A stretch of DNA of 28,096 bases from contig DATMFW010000031.1 in assembly GCA_035556655.1 (NCBI GenBank), positions 1-28,096 on the forward strand, given 5' to 3'. Shown piece after piece: positions 1 through 9,924 of this stretch. Source of the stretch: JBDSKH01 sp035556655 (GTDB lineage: Bacteria > Actinomycetota > Actinomycetes > Actinomycetales > Microbacteriaceae). The position numbers and the translations under genes were made by a program. The notes beneath the pieces were generated by a model that had not been told where the DNA came from, ran no database searches, and worked only from the letters and a program-made list of their open reading frames with translations. How positions within the stretch are numbered: position 1 is the stretch's first letter; each line of letters starts with the position of its first letter.

Positions 1-1917
1 CTGCTCGTGCGTGCCCTGCTCGACGATCGAGCCCGCCTCCATCACCAGGATGAGGTCGGCGTCGCGGATCGTGGAGAGCCGGTGCGCGATGACGAAGCTC
101 GTGCGGTCCTTGCGCAGCGCGCTCATCGCCCGCTGCACGAGCAACTCGGTACGGGTGTCGACCGACGAGGTCGCCTCGTCGAGGATCAGCACGCTCGGGC
201 GGGCCAGGAACGCCCGCGCGATCGTGATGAGCTGCTTCTCGCCCGCCGAGACGTTGCCGCCCTCGTCCTCCAGGATCGTGTCGTATCCCTCGGGCAGCGA
301 GTGCACGAACCGGTCGACGTAGGCCGCCTCGGCCGCGGCGTGGATCTCCTCCTCGGACGCATCCGGGCGGCCGTAGGCGATGTTGTCGCGGATCGACCCC
401 TCGAACAGCCAGGTGTCCTGCAGCACCATCCCGGTGCGGGAACGCAGGTCGTCGCGGGTCATCGTCGTGGTGTCGACGCCGTCGAGGGTGATGCGGCCGC
501 CGTTCAACTCGTAGAAGCGCATCACGAGGTTCACCAGGGTGGTCTTCCCCGCCCCCGTCGGCCCCACGATCGCGACCGTCGAGCCGGGTTCGGCCACCAG
601 GGACAGGTCGCCGATCAGCGGGACGTCGGGGTCGTACGAGAACGACACGTTCTCGAAAGCCAGCCGCCCGGTCGCGTCGCGGGGGCTGGCGGGCGGGTCC
701 GCATCCGGGGTCTGCTCGTCGGCATCGAGCAGCTCGAACACCCGCTCGGCCGAGGCGACGCCCGACTGCAGCAGGTTCGCCATCGAGCCGAGCTGCGACA
801 GCGGCTGGGTGAACTGGCGCGAGTACTGGATGAACGCCTGCACGTCGCCGAGGCTCAGCGACCCGCCGGCCACCATCACGCCTCCGACGACGGCGATCAG
901 CACGTAGACCAGGTTGCCGACGAACATGGTGGCGGGCATGATCAGGCCGCTGATGAACTGCGCCCCGAAACTGGCGGCGTAGAGCTCGCCGTTCTTCTCG
1001 GCGAAGCGGGCCTCGACCTCGCGGTGACGGCCGAACACCTTCACCAGAGCGTGGCCGGTGTAGCCCTCCTCGATCTGGGCGTTCAGCGCACCGGTGTGCG
1101 TCCACTGGGCGACGAAGAGCTTCTGCGAGCGCTTCGCGATCAGCGTCACGATCAGCAGCGTCAGCGGCACGGCGACGATCGCGACGGCGGCCAGCAGCGG
1201 CGAGATCACGAACATGATGACGAGCACGCCGATCACCGTGAGCAACGACACCAGCAGCTGGCTGAGCGTCTGCTGCAGGCTCTGCGAGATGTTGTCGATG
1301 TCGTTGGTCACCCGGCTGAGCAGCTCGCCGCGCTGCATCTTGTCGAAGTAGCTCAGCGGCAGTCGGTGCAGCTTCGCCTCGACCTCCTCACGCAGGCGGT
1401 AGACGGTGCGCTGGGTGATGCCGTTCAGCACGTACGCCTGCAGCCAGCTGAACACCGACGAGAAGACGTAGAGCAGCAGCACGATGCCCAGCACGAGCGC
1501 GAGCGCATCGAAGTCGATGCCCTGACCGGGCGTCAGATCGAGCCCGCGCAGGAAATCGGCCTGCTGCTGGTCGCCGCTCGCCTCGAGCTGCTGGATCACC
1601 TGGTCCTGCGTCACGCCGGCCGGGATGGTGCTGGAGATCGCGCCCTCGAAGATGATGTTGGTCGCCTCGCCGAGGATCTTGGGCCCCAGCACGGCGAGCA
1701 GCACGCTCAGCACCCCGAGCAGGATCACGAACACCATGCCGGTGCGTTCCGGGCGCAAGCGCCCGATGAGCCGGCGGGCGGAGGGCCCGAAGTTCATCGA
1801 CTTCTCGGCCGGCATGCCCATGCCGCCGAACGGCCCGCCTCCTCCGCCGGGCCCGCGCCGCGGCGCGGTGACCGCGGGACGCTCGGGTGCGGCCGGGGTC
1901 TTCTTCTCGTCGGCCAT
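1..1917 (-). CDS. ABC exporter half-subunit (permease-ATPase), 3' end outside window
   Basis: Half-transporter with a fused membrane domain and nucleotide-binding domain; 639 codons are visible and the gene runs off the window start. The N-terminus is Gly/Pro-rich (residues 21-36), transmembrane segments begin near residue 60, and the ATPase domain starts near 415. Visible motifs are Walker A GPTGAGKT (452-459), Walker B LILDEATSSVD with catalytic Glu at about 581, and a canonical switch histidine in VIAHRLSTI. The signature is VSAGEK instead of LSGGQ, i.e. degenerate. The ATG at 1917 overlaps the upstream subunit's TGA by one base, so the two are translationally coupled. Together they fit a heterodimeric exporter of the BmrCD/LmrCD/TM287-288 type, where one subunit contributes a degenerate signature. 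The substrate is unknown; drug or lipid export is an inference from family and the TetR gene. Confidence 0.93.
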   Translation of the reverse strand, partial: MADEKKTPAAPERPAVTAPRRGPGGGGGPFGGMGMPAEKSMNFGPSARRLIGRLRPERTGMVFVILLGVLSVLLAVLGPKILGEATNIIFEGAISSTIPAGVTQDQVIQQLEASGDQQQADFLRGLDLTPGQGIDFDALALVLGIVLLLYVFSSVFSWLQAYVLNGITQRTVYRLREEVEAKLHRLPLSYFDKMQRGELLSRVTNDIDNISQSLQQTLSQLLVSLLTVIGVLVIMFVISPLLAAVAIVAVPLTLLIVTLIAKRSQKLFVAQWTHTGALNAQIEEGYTGHALVKVFGRHREVEARFAEKNGELYAASFGAQFISGLIMPATMFVGNLVYVLIAVVGGVMVAGGSLSLGDVQAFIQYSRQFTQPLSQLGSMANLLQSGVASAERVFELLDADEQTPDADPPASPRDATGRLAFENVSFSYDPDVPLIGDLSLVAEPGSTVAIVGPTGAGKTTLVNLVMRFYELNGGRITLDGVDTTTMTRDDLRSRTGMVLQDTWLFEGSIRDNIAYGRPDASEEEIHAAAEAAYVDRFVHSLPEGYDTILEDEGGNVSAGEKQLITIARAFLARPSVLILDEATSSVDTRTELLVQRAMSALRKDRTSFVIAHRLSTIRDADLILVMEAGSIVEQGTHEQ

Positions 1918-3650
1918 CAGGCCGCCTCCTCCGCGCTCAGCTGGCTGGCGACGATCTCGGCGTACTCCGCCGAGGTGGCGAGCAGTTCCTCATGGGTGCC
2001 GACCCCGACGATCGCGCCGTCCTCGAGCACGATGATCTGGTCGGCGTCGATGATCGTCGACACCCGCTGGGCGACCACGATGACCGTGGCCTCCCCCACC
2101 TCGCGCGCGAGCGCCGCTCTCAATCGTTGATCGGTCGCGGTGTCGAGCGCCGAGAACGAGTCGTCGAAGACGTAGATCTCGGGACGCTTCACCAGGGCGC
2201 GGGCGATGGCAAGACGCTGGCGCTGGCCACCGGAGACGTTCGTACCGCCCTGGGCGATCGGCGCCTCGAGCTGTTCGGGCATCGCCGCGACGAAGTCCTT
2301 GCCCTGCGCGATCTCGAGCGCGGCCCAGAGCTCGTCGTCGGTGGCGTCCGGGTTTCCGTAGCGCAGATTGCTCGCCACGGTCCCCGAGAACAGGTAGGCG
2401 CGCTGCGGGATCAGCCCGATGCGGCTCCACAGCAGGTCGGGATCGAGCTCGCGCACGTCGACACCGTCGATGAGCACCGCTCCCTCGGTGACATCGAACA
2501 GCCGGGGCAGCAGGTTCACCAGCGTGGTCTTGCCCGCACCGGTCGATCCGATGATCGCGGTGGTCTCGCCCCGGCCGGCGGTGAACGAGAGGTGGCGCAG
2601 CACCGGCTGCTCCGCTCCCGGGTAGGCGAAGGTCGCGTCGCGCAGCTCGACCTGACCGCTCAGGGTCAGCTCGGTGACGGGCGCGACCGGAGGCCGGACC
2701 GAGCTCTCGGTCTGAAGCACCTCGCCGATGCGGTCGGCCGAGACCGCCGCGCGCGGCAGCAGGACGGCGATGAAGGTGGCCATCATGACCGCCATCAGGA
2801 TCTGGATGAGATAGGCGAGGAACGCCGTCAGCGAGCCGATCTGCAGTTCGCCGCTCTCGATCCGGAAGGCACCGAACCACAGCACGGCGACGCTCGAGGC
2901 GTTGAGCACGAGCATGACGGCGGGGAACATGAGGGCGAACAGACGCCCGGTCTTCAGGGCCGTCTCGGTGAGCGCGTCGTTGGCGACCCGGAAGCGCTCC
3001 TCCTCCATGTCCTCGCGCACGAACGCGCGCACCACGCGCATGCCGCTCAGCTGTTCGCGCAGCACCCGGTTGACCGTGTCGATGCGCTTCTGCATCGAGC
3101 GGAAGAGCGGCACCATGCGGACGATGATGAAGGCCATCACCCCGAGCAGGACGGGCACCGCGACGACCAGGATCCAGGACAGGGCGACGTCCTCGCGCAG
3201 CGCGAAGATCACGCCCCCGATGCTCTGGATGGGGGCGGCGACGAGCATCGTGCAGGTCATCAGCACGAGCATCTGCACCTGCTGGACGTCGTTGGTGGTG
3301 CGGGTGATGAGCGAGGGCGCCCCGAACTTCGAGACCTCGCGCTCGCTGAACTCCCCGACGCGCGTGAAGATGGCCGAGCGCAGGTCGCGCCCGAGACCCA
3401 TCGCCGTGCGCGCCCCGAAGTAGACGGCGGCGATCGCGCAGGCGATCTGCACGAGCGTGATGGCGAGCATGACGGCGCCGGTGCGCAGGATGAATCCGAT
3501 GTCGCCGGTGACGACCCCCTCGTCGATGATGTCGGCGTTGAGGTTGGGCAGGAAGAGCGCGGCGACCGACTGTCCGGTCTGGAAGACGATCACGCCGATC
3601 AGGAGTGGCCAGAACGGCCGGAGGAAACGGACGAGGATGCGACCGAGCAT
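1917..3650 (-). CDS. ABC exporter half-subunit with degenerate catalytic site
   Basis: A 577-residue half-transporter: six predicted transmembrane helices in about residues 12-300, then an ATPase domain. Walker A is GSTGAGKT (368-375) and the signature VSGGQ (472-476) is canonical. Walker B reads VFDDSFSALD, so Asp497 replaces the catalytic Glu, and the switch residue is Gln528 (VVAQRVSTI) instead of His. This Asp-plus-Gln pair is the known hallmark of the degenerate-site subunit in heterodimeric exporters, and it complements the degenerate signature of the next gene. The ATG at 3650 lies 5 nt after the tetR stop and is preceded by an AGAAGG ribosome-binding site inside the end of tetR. It therefore forms an operon with tetR and its partner subunit. 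The substrate cannot be read from sequence. Confidence 0.95.
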   Translation of the reverse strand: MLGRILVRFLRPFWPLLIGVIVFQTGQSVAALFLPNLNADIIDEGVVTGDIGFILRTGAVMLAITLVQIACAIAAVYFGARTAMGLGRDLRSAIFTRVGEFSEREVSKFGAPSLITRTTNDVQQVQMLVLMTCTMLVAAPIQSIGGVIFALREDVALSWILVVAVPVLLGVMAFIIVRMVPLFRSMQKRIDTVNRVLREQLSGMRVVRAFVREDMEEERFRVANDALTETALKTGRLFALMFPAVMLVLNASSVAVLWFGAFRIESGELQIGSLTAFLAYLIQILMAVMMATFIAVLLPRAAVSADRIGEVLQTESSVRPPVAPVTELTLSGQVELRDATFAYPGAEQPVLRHLSFTAGRGETTAIIGSTGAGKTTLVNLLPRLFDVTEGAVLIDGVDVRELDPDLLWSRIGLIPQRAYLFSGTVASNLRYGNPDATDDELWAALEIAQGKDFVAAMPEQLEAPIAQGGTNVSGGQRQRLAIARALVKRPEIYVFDDSFSALDTATDQRLRAALAREVGEATVIVVAQRVSTIIDADQIIVLEDGAIVGVGTHEELLATSAEYAEIVASQLSAEEAA

Positions 3651-3655
3651 TCGGT

Positions 3656-4276
3656 TCAGTCCTTCTTTCGTGGTGTGGTGGCGGTGGTGAGGATGCCGTG
3701 CACGATGACCTCGGTCAGCTCCTCGTCGGTGAACACGTGGGGGGCGTTGAAGGCCGGGATCGCCGTGCCGAAGGCGATGAGACGCAGGTAGAACGCGAGG
3801 GTCTCGACCGGGACGCCGAGCTCCTCGTCGCGGAAGATCTGCCGCATGGTGGCGATCCAGTCGTCGTCCGAGGGCCGGGTGCCGGGGGGCGGGCCCTGCA
3901 TGCCCAGGGCGGTCATGAATCCGATGAAGCCGGTGAAGCGTTCGCGCAGCAGGAACAGGACCTGGCGGATCTTGTCCTCGGTGGGTTCGTCGGGATCGAT
4001 GCCGCGCAGCTTCGCGCGGATCGGACCGGGATCGGTCACCCGCGCGATGGCGGCCTCGATGATCGAGTCCTTGTCGCCGAACGCGCGGAACAGGGTCCCT
4101 TCGGCGACCCCGGCGGCCTCGGCGATCTGCCGGGTCGAGATGTCGCGGCCGCGCTCACGCAGCAGCGGGATGATCGCGTCGACGATCGCCGCGCGGCGCT
4201 CCTCCGGCGAGAGCGGCCGGGCGCGCTCGCGCGAGAACGCCGCGGTGTCGGCGAAGATCTCGGGCGGTGTGGGCAC
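3656..4276 (-). CDS. TetR-family transcriptional regulator of the ABC exporter operon
   Basis: A 206-residue repressor-type protein. The N-terminal DNA-binding domain contains the helix-turn-helix around residues 47-68 (STRQIAEAAGVAEGTLFRAF), preceded by a roughly 20-residue extension. The C-terminal half is the divergent ligand-binding and dimerisation domain. The start is a GTG at 4276: a -10 element TAGACT ends 6 nt before it and there is no Shine-Dalgarno, so a leaderless mRNA is likely. A perfect 16-bp palindrome sits in the promoter spacer, which suggests autorepression, and the exporter genes follow within 5 nt. I infer that an exporter substrate or related compound relieves repression, as in many TetR-exporter operons; the ligand is unknown. 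Confidence 0.93.
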   Translation of the reverse strand: MPTPPEIFADTAAFSRERARPLSPEERRAAIVDAIIPLLRERGRDISTRQIAEAAGVAEGTLFRAFGDKDSIIEAAIARVTDPGPIRAKLRGIDPDEPTEDKIRQVLFLLRERFTGFIGFMTALGMQGPPPGTRPSDDDWIATMRQIFRDEELGVPVETLAFYLRLIAFGTAIPAFNAPHVFTDEELTEVIVHGILTTATTPRKKD

Positions 4277-4282
4277 CGGGCG

Positions 4283-4311
4283 AGTCTAATGAGTGAGTAC
4301 TCACTCCGCAA
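4283..4311 (-). promoter_or_regulatory. tetR-exporter promoter
   Basis: On the minus strand a -35-like TTGCGG (4311-4306) is followed by a 17-nt spacer and a -10 TAGACT (4288-4283). Transcription is predicted to start at or next to the GTG at 4276. The spacer is almost entirely occupied by the palindromic operator. This is the only leaderless promoter in the window where a reasonable -35 could also be found. Confidence 0.7.
4291..4306. promoter_or_regulatory. Palindromic TetR operator
   Basis: GAGTGAGTACTCACTC is a perfect 16-bp inverted repeat. It lies between the -35 and -10 elements of the tetR promoter, 15 bp upstream of the tetR start. Position and symmetry match TetR-type autorepressor operators, where a bound dimer would block RNA polymerase. 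Binding is inferred. Confidence 0.8.
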
Positions 4312-4320
4312 GGAGCGGGG

Positions 4321-5331
4321 TCAGATGGGCAGCGACTCCCCGAGCCACTTCTCGACCAGGTGGTCCGCGATGACCCGGCGGATCGTGCCAGAGCGCGCCC
4401 GCAGGACGATGCTCTCGGTGCGGATCACCGGGCCCTTGCGCCGCACGCCCGACACCAGGTTGCCGTCGGTCACGCCGGTCGCCACGAAGAACGTGTTGTC
4501 GCCGCGCACCAGTTCGTCGGCCTCGTACACGTGGTCGAACTTCAGGCCGGCATCGATGCCGCGCTGCTTCTCCTCGTCGCTGAGCGGCGCGAGCCGGGTC
4601 TGGATCAGCCCGCCCAGCGCCTTGATCGCGCACGCCGTCGCCACCCCCTCCGGGCTGCCGCCGATGCCCAGGCACATGTCGATGCGGCCCTCGTAGCTGG
4701 CGGCGTCGATGCCGCCCGCGACATCGCCGTCGAGCAGCAGCCGGGTGCCGGCTCCCGCCGCTCGGATCTCGTCGATCAGCTGCTCGTGCCGGGGACGGTC
4801 GAGCACGCCGATCGACATCTCCGAGACGTCCTTGCGCTTCGCCTTCGCCAGCGCGCGGATGTTCTCGCCCACCGGCTTGCGGATGTCGACGAGGCCGATC
4901 CCCTCGGGTCCGGTGACGATCTTGTCCATGTAGAAGACGGTCGAGGCGTCGAGCATCGTGCCACGGTCCGACGCGGCGATCATCGAGATCGCATTGCGCC
5001 GTCCGGCCGCGGTGAGCGAGGTGCCGTCGATCGGGTCGACCGCGATGTCGCAGGCCGGCCCCCGGCCGTTGCCGACCACCTCGCCGTTGAACAGCATCGG
5101 CGCCTTGTCCTTCTCCCCTTCGCCGATGACGACCGTCCCGGCGAAGTTGACGGTGCCCAGGAACTTGCGCATCGCATCCACCGCGGCGCCGTCGGCGCCG
5201 AGCTTGTCGCCCTTGCCGATGAAAGGCACGGCGCGGATCGCGGCCGCCTCGGTCGCCCGCACCAGTTCCAGCGCGAGGTTGCGGTCGGGGTGGAGGAACA
5301 GGGTTCCGGTCTCGGTATCGGGAGTCACCAC
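4321..5331 (-). CDS. glpX: Fructose-1,6-bisphosphatase class II (GlpX)
   Basis: Hydrolyses fructose 1,6-bisphosphate to fructose 6-phosphate, the committed step of gluconeogenesis, in the cytoplasm. The metal-dependent phosphatase motif DPIDGTS and an upstream GEGEKD are clear, as are GGSPEG and the C-terminal GDNTFFVATGVTDG. The open frame extends further upstream, but GlpX homology begins at TPDTETGTLFLHPDRN. Two adjacent GTG codons (5331 and 5328) are the plausible starts, giving 336 or 335 residues, the usual family length. No strong Shine-Dalgarno is present. The gene diverges from the fba gene across about 67 bp, so enzymes for consecutive steps (aldolase, bisphosphatase) share a control region. 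In mycobacteria glpX lies beside fum instead. Confidence 0.93.
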   Translation of the reverse strand: MVTPDTETGTLFLHPDRNLALELVRATEAAAIRAVPFIGKGDKLGADGAAVDAMRKFLGTVNFAGTVVIGEGEKDKAPMLFNGEVVGNGRGPACDIAVDPIDGTSLTAAGRRNAISMIAASDRGTMLDASTVFYMDKIVTGPEGIGLVDIRKPVGENIRALAKAKRKDVSEMSIGVLDRPRHEQLIDEIRAAGAGTRLLLDGDVAGGIDAASYEGRIDMCLGIGGSPEGVATACAIKALGGLIQTRLAPLSDEEKQRGIDAGLKFDHVYEADELVRGDNTFFVATGVTDGNLVSGVRRKGPVIRTESIVLRARSGTIRRVIADHLVEKWLGESLPI

Positions 5332-5386
5332 AGCATCCAAGAGGTTCGAGATGAACAGGACACGCCGGGTGGCGACAGCGCTCTGC

Positions 5387-5392
5387 CAGACT
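5387..5392 (+). promoter_or_regulatory. -10 element of fba (leaderless)
   Basis: CAGACT ends 6 nt before the ATG at 5399, and no Shine-Dalgarno precedes that ATG. This fits a leaderless transcript. No convincing -35 was found. Confidence 0.5.
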
Positions 5393-5398
5393 AGTGCC

Positions 5399-6426
<1,028 letters not shown>

Positions 6427-6430
<4 letters not shown>

Positions 6431-7566
6431 TCCGGCAGCTGGAAACTCAGCTTGATGAACTCGTCCCTGCTCCATTGCAGGTCCTTCACCTCGGTGCCGA
6501 GGGTCAGATAGTACGGCGCCAGGTGCATGATGCGCCGGCCCTCGGGAAGCTCCATGTCGAGGCTGACCCCGACCGCCGTCGACCCGTTCTCGGCGCCGCG
6601 CAACTCGACCAGCAGCGAACCGGAATCGGTCCCCGGGGTGTCGAGGATCGCCTCCAGCAGTGCGCGCAGCGCCGTGCGCTGGGGGGCGCGCATCCGCGCG
6701 GCGCGACGCTCCGGATCGATCACCACGAGCCTGCTGTTCTGGGCGATCGAGTCGAGCCAGGTGACGTTCGACTGGGTGACCAGGTCGTCCCGCAACCGGC
6801 GCGCCAGCTGGCCGGCAAGCGCCCGGTCACCCGGTGAGACCTCACCGGCCGCGATCACCGACTCCAGGAACGGCACCGCGCGCGCCGTCAGTTCGGCCAG
6901 GCGCACCCGCTCGGCCTGCTCGACCTTCTCGCTGCGGGCCACATCGGCCGACACCAGCGACTGGGACCGCTTCTCGATGAGCGGCTGCATGCGGCTGACC
7001 ACCACGTACGAGAAGGTGGCGGTCGCGACGATCCCGGTGATGATCGGCGACAGCATGATGAACACCGTCGCGACCGGACCCCACTCCGGCACGTCGTCCT
7101 GCACGATCAGGTAAGCCACCGGTGCCGTCACCGCGATCGAGCCGAGCCCGAGCAGGATCAGCGACCGGGCCGGCAGATACGGCGCCAGGCTCGCGAGCAC
7201 CAGCGCGACCGAGAACGGCGCCGACCACAGGTCGATCGAGAACCGGATGTTGGTGTACCCGAGCGCCGACACCAGGAAGCCGAGGCTGCCCAGCCCGACC
7301 GCGATCGCCCCGGCGCGCCAGCTGATCCGGGTGCGCAGGGTGCGGGTGGCGACGTGCACGAACAGACAGCCGAGCGTCCCGAGGATCACCCCGGCGAACT
7401 GCAGGCGCGGGTTGCCCACCTCGATCCAGGTGATCGTGGCCATCGTGACGCCGTAGACGAGATTGAGTCCCGCGAACACCAGGGGCACGAACGGCCCGGT
7501 GAACCAGCTGAGCGGGTCGAGCTCGTAGGCCGAGAGTCCGGCGACCCGGCGCCAGGGCCGGCTCAC
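6427..7566 (-). CDS. Membrane protein with kinase-like layout but no ATP-binding motifs
   Basis: A 379-residue protein with no recognised family name. About six transmembrane helices occupy residues 23-190, then a charged helical linker (about 195-265) and a roughly 110-residue cytoplasmic domain. The layout repeats that of the upstream kinase-like gene. The linker and the segment RTALRALLEAILDT (297-310) sit where a sensor kinase has its dimerisation and ATPase domains, but the N-box, DxGxG and glycine-rich loop are all missing. Its GTG start (7566) overlaps the upstream TGA as GTGA, so the two are translationally coupled and probably act together. I infer a catalytically dead kinase paralogue that may form a heteromer. 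It may instead be an unrelated membrane protein with a convergent layout. Confidence 0.85.
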
Positions 7567-8798
7567 CGGTGCGTCTCCCGGTGCGTCGATTCCGGATGCG
7601 GCGCCACGACCCGCAGGATCGGCACCGTCAGCACCACCGAGGTCCCGCCTCCCGGACTCGACCAGATCTGCGCATGACCGCCGACGGCGCGCAGGCGCTC
7701 CTCGATCGAGCCCCGCACGCCGAGCCGGTCGGGCGCGATCGCCGCCCTGTCGAAGCCCGCGCCCTGATCGGTGATCATGACCGTGATCTCGTCGTCGCTG
7801 TAGATCAGTTCCAGCTCGGCGACGGTCACCCCGGAGTGGCGCAGCACGTTCTCGAACGCCGCCCGGACGCTGCCGATGAGCGCTCGCGCCACCTTCGGTC
7901 TCAGCTTGTAGACCCCGCTGCCTGAGCCGGTCACGTGGATGGACAGCCCCCGCCACTGGAAGTCGCTCACCATGCGCATGATGTCGTTGCGCAGCGTGGC
8001 GTCCTCGTCGTCGGCGGTCGGGATCGACGTGGTCTGCGAGATCCACTCGGCGCTGCGCAGCTCGGCCATGTCGCGGCGCAGCCGGTCGATCGCCGCATCC
8101 TCGAGCGCGCCGGTGGAGTTGAGCAGGATCGCCAGGTCGTTCAGCACGGTGTCGTGCACGACCGCCATCGTCGCCTTCGACAGGTCTTCGCCCCGCGCCA
8201 GACGCTGGGTCTCGGCCTCGAGTGCGTCGAAGTTCGGCACCTTGCGGCGCTGGGCCGCCTGGATCACCGCGAACGTCGAGTAGCCGACGGTAGCGATCGC
8301 GAACACCATCAGCGGCCCGAACCCGGGACGGAACGGCACCCCCGCGATGATCGACGCCGTGAGGGCGACCGAGGTGGCCAGCACGAGCTGGAAGGCGCTC
8401 CACAGGATCCCGCTGAGGGCGGTGGCGGATGCGACGCTCACCGCGACGATCGCGAGCGTGGGACGGTTCACGAGATAGAGGTTGTCATCGAGCATGCCCG
8501 GGTCGCCGTCCAGCAGGATCAGCTCGTAGGCGAGGGTCGCCACGCAGGCGACGGCGAGGAACACCAGCACCACTTCGACGCGGCGCCACCTTGCCACCGC
8601 GGCGATGCCCAGCAGGATCACCGCGAGCAGCATCACCGGCAGCGGCAGGTCCGCACCCCGGCCCCGCAGCACCAGCGTCTCGATGAGCACCGGGAACGCC
8701 GTGATGATCGTGATCGCTCCGACGGCCCAGCCCATGCTGGCCACGGTGCCGTTGATGATGCGGGCGGCCAGGTCGCGCGGAAGGACGCGGACGCGCAT
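7563..8798 (-). CDS. Membrane sensor histidine kinase-like protein (HATPase_c)
   Basis: A 411-residue protein with six predicted transmembrane helices (about 24-44, 52-69, 73-95, 112-133, 134-153, 160-181). A short helical region follows with His215 in MAVVHDTVLNDLAIL, the likely phosphoacceptor of a NarL/DesK-type (HisKA_3-like) kinase. The GHKL ATPase domain then shows the N-box AFENVLRHSG (Asn317), G1 box TDQGAGF (343-349) and a late GGGTS (383-387). The ATG at 8798 has a good GGGAGGAG ribosome-binding site. No response regulator is adjacent: upstream is ispH and downstream the coupled membrane partner. The signal sensed and the regulator controlled are unknown. The N-terminal domain lacks a recognisable periplasmic sensor, so membrane sensing is plausible. 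Confidence 0.88.
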   Translation of the reverse strand: MRVRVLPRDLAARIINGTVASMGWAVGAITIITAFPVLIETLVLRGRGADLPLPVMLLAVILLGIAAVARWRRVEVVLVFLAVACVATLAYELILLDGDPGMLDDNLYLVNRPTLAIVAVSVASATALSGILWSAFQLVLATSVALTASIIAGVPFRPGFGPLMVFAIATVGYSTFAVIQAAQRRKVPNFDALEAETQRLARGEDLSKATMAVVHDTVLNDLAILLNSTGALEDAAIDRLRRDMAELRSAEWISQTTSIPTADDEDATLRNDIMRMVSDFQWRGLSIHVTGSGSGVYKLRPKVARALIGSVRAAFENVLRHSGVTVAELELIYSDDEITVMITDQGAGFDRAAIAPDRLGVRGSIEERLRAVGGHAQIWSSPGGGTSVVLTVPILRVVAPHPESTHRETHR

Positions 8799-8842
8799 GG
8801 CGACGCTCCTCCCTGACGCGCGGTGTCGGGTTCAGGGGAATG

Positions 8843-9907
8843 CTAGCGGCGGGCGCGGCCTCCGAGCCCGCGGTCATCGGCGTTGCCCGAGGAATCGGTG
8901 CGCAGCTCTTTGGGCAGCGAGAACATCAGGTCCTCGTGCGCGGTGGTGACCTCCTCGACGGAGGCGTAGCCGGCATCCGCCAGATCGGCGAGCACCTCCT
9001 GCACCAGCACCTCCGGGACGCTGGCACCGCTGGTCACCCCGATCGACCGGGCGCCGTCGAGCCACTCCTGCTGGATCTCGGAGGCGTAGTCGACCCGGTA
9101 GGCGGCGCGCGCGCCGTACTCCAGCGCCACCTCGACGAGACGCACGCTGTTGGAGCTGTTGGCCGAGCCGACGACGATGACGACATCCGCATCCGGCGCG
9201 ACCTTCTTGATCGCCACCTGCCGGTTCTGCGTCGCGTAGCAGATGTCGTCGGAGGGCGGGTCCTGCAGGTGCGGGAAGCGCTCACGCAGCCGGCGAACCG
9301 TATCCATCGTCTCGTCGACGCTGAGGGTGGTCTGCGAGATCCACACCAGGTTGTCGGTGTCGGGCACCTGGAGCGTGTCGACGTCGCCGGGACCGTTGAC
9401 CAGGATGGTGCGCTCGGGCGCCTGGCCCATCGTGCCCTCGACCTCCTCGTGGCCGGCGTGCCCGATGAGCAGGATGGTGGCGTCCTGTTTCGCGAACCGC
9501 TGCGCCTCGCGATGCACCTTCGTGACGAGCGGGCAGGTGGCGTCAATCGCGTCGAGCCCGCGCTCGGCGGCGCCCTGGACGACGGCCGGGCTGACGCCGT
9601 GGGCGCTGAAGACGATGTGGGATCCGGTGGGCACCTCGGCGACGTCGTCGACGAAGATCGCGCCGCGCTTCTCGAGCTCGGAGACCACGTGCACGTTGTG
9701 GACGATCTGCTTGCGCACGTAGACCGGGCTGCCGAACCGGTCGAGGGCCTTCTCGACCGCGATCACGGCACGGTCGACGCCGGCGCAGTACCCGCGCGGG
9801 GCGGCGAGCAGCACCCGCTTCTCGCCCGCGACCGGGAGGTCGGCGAGCCGGCCGCGCACCGCGGGCATGCGCGGAGCATCGACCGGGACCTGCCCGTTGG
9901 TGATCAC
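8843..9907 (-). CDS. ispH: 4-hydroxy-3-methylbut-2-enyl diphosphate reductase (IspH/LytB)
   Basis: Final enzyme of the MEP pathway, reducing HMBPP to IPP and DMAPP with a [4Fe-4S] cluster. The three cluster cysteines are visible: Cys41 (PRGYCAGVDRAV), Cys125 (DATCPLVTKVH) and Cys223 (DICYATQNRQ). Also present are the substrate-binding HNVH (70-73), SAHGVSP (about 101-107) and the HEEVEG region near 153. At 354 residues it has an N-terminal extension of about 30 residues, common in actinobacteria. The GTG start at 9907 is preceded by TAGAAT with a 6-nt gap and no Shine-Dalgarno. The gene diverges from the xse operon, with a small membrane-anchored gene between, matching the conserved lytB-xseA neighbourhood. 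The prenyltransferase at 18739-19524 uses the pathway's products. Confidence 0.97.
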   Translation of the reverse strand: MITNGQVPVDAPRMPAVRGRLADLPVAGEKRVLLAAPRGYCAGVDRAVIAVEKALDRFGSPVYVRKQIVHNVHVVSELEKRGAIFVDDVAEVPTGSHIVFSAHGVSPAVVQGAAERGLDAIDATCPLVTKVHREAQRFAKQDATILLIGHAGHEEVEGTMGQAPERTILVNGPGDVDTLQVPDTDNLVWISQTTLSVDETMDTVRRLRERFPHLQDPPSDDICYATQNRQVAIKKVAPDADVVIVVGSANSSNSVRLVEVALEYGARAAYRVDYASEIQQEWLDGARSIGVTSGASVPEVLVQEVLADLADAGYASVEEVTTAHEDLMFSLPKELRTDSSGNADDRGLGGRARR

Positions 9908-9913
9908 CCGTCG

Positions 9914-9919
9914 ATTCTA
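9914..9919 (-). promoter_or_regulatory. -10 element of ispH (leaderless)
   Basis: TAGAAT (minus strand, 9919-9914) ends exactly 6 nt before the GTG at 9907. It fits the TANNNT-N6-start pattern of leaderless actinobacterial genes. It lies in the short gap between ispH and the upstream gene. Confidence 0.65.
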
Positions 9920-9924
9920 CGAAG

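Noticed and set aside
7..2130. Long plus-strand open frame opposite the ABC genes (about 700 codons).
   Set aside because: Antisense to a clear ABC transporter; the translation is Arg/Asp/Gln/His-rich low-complexity sequence typical of GC-rich shadow frames. The same applies to 1887-3791.
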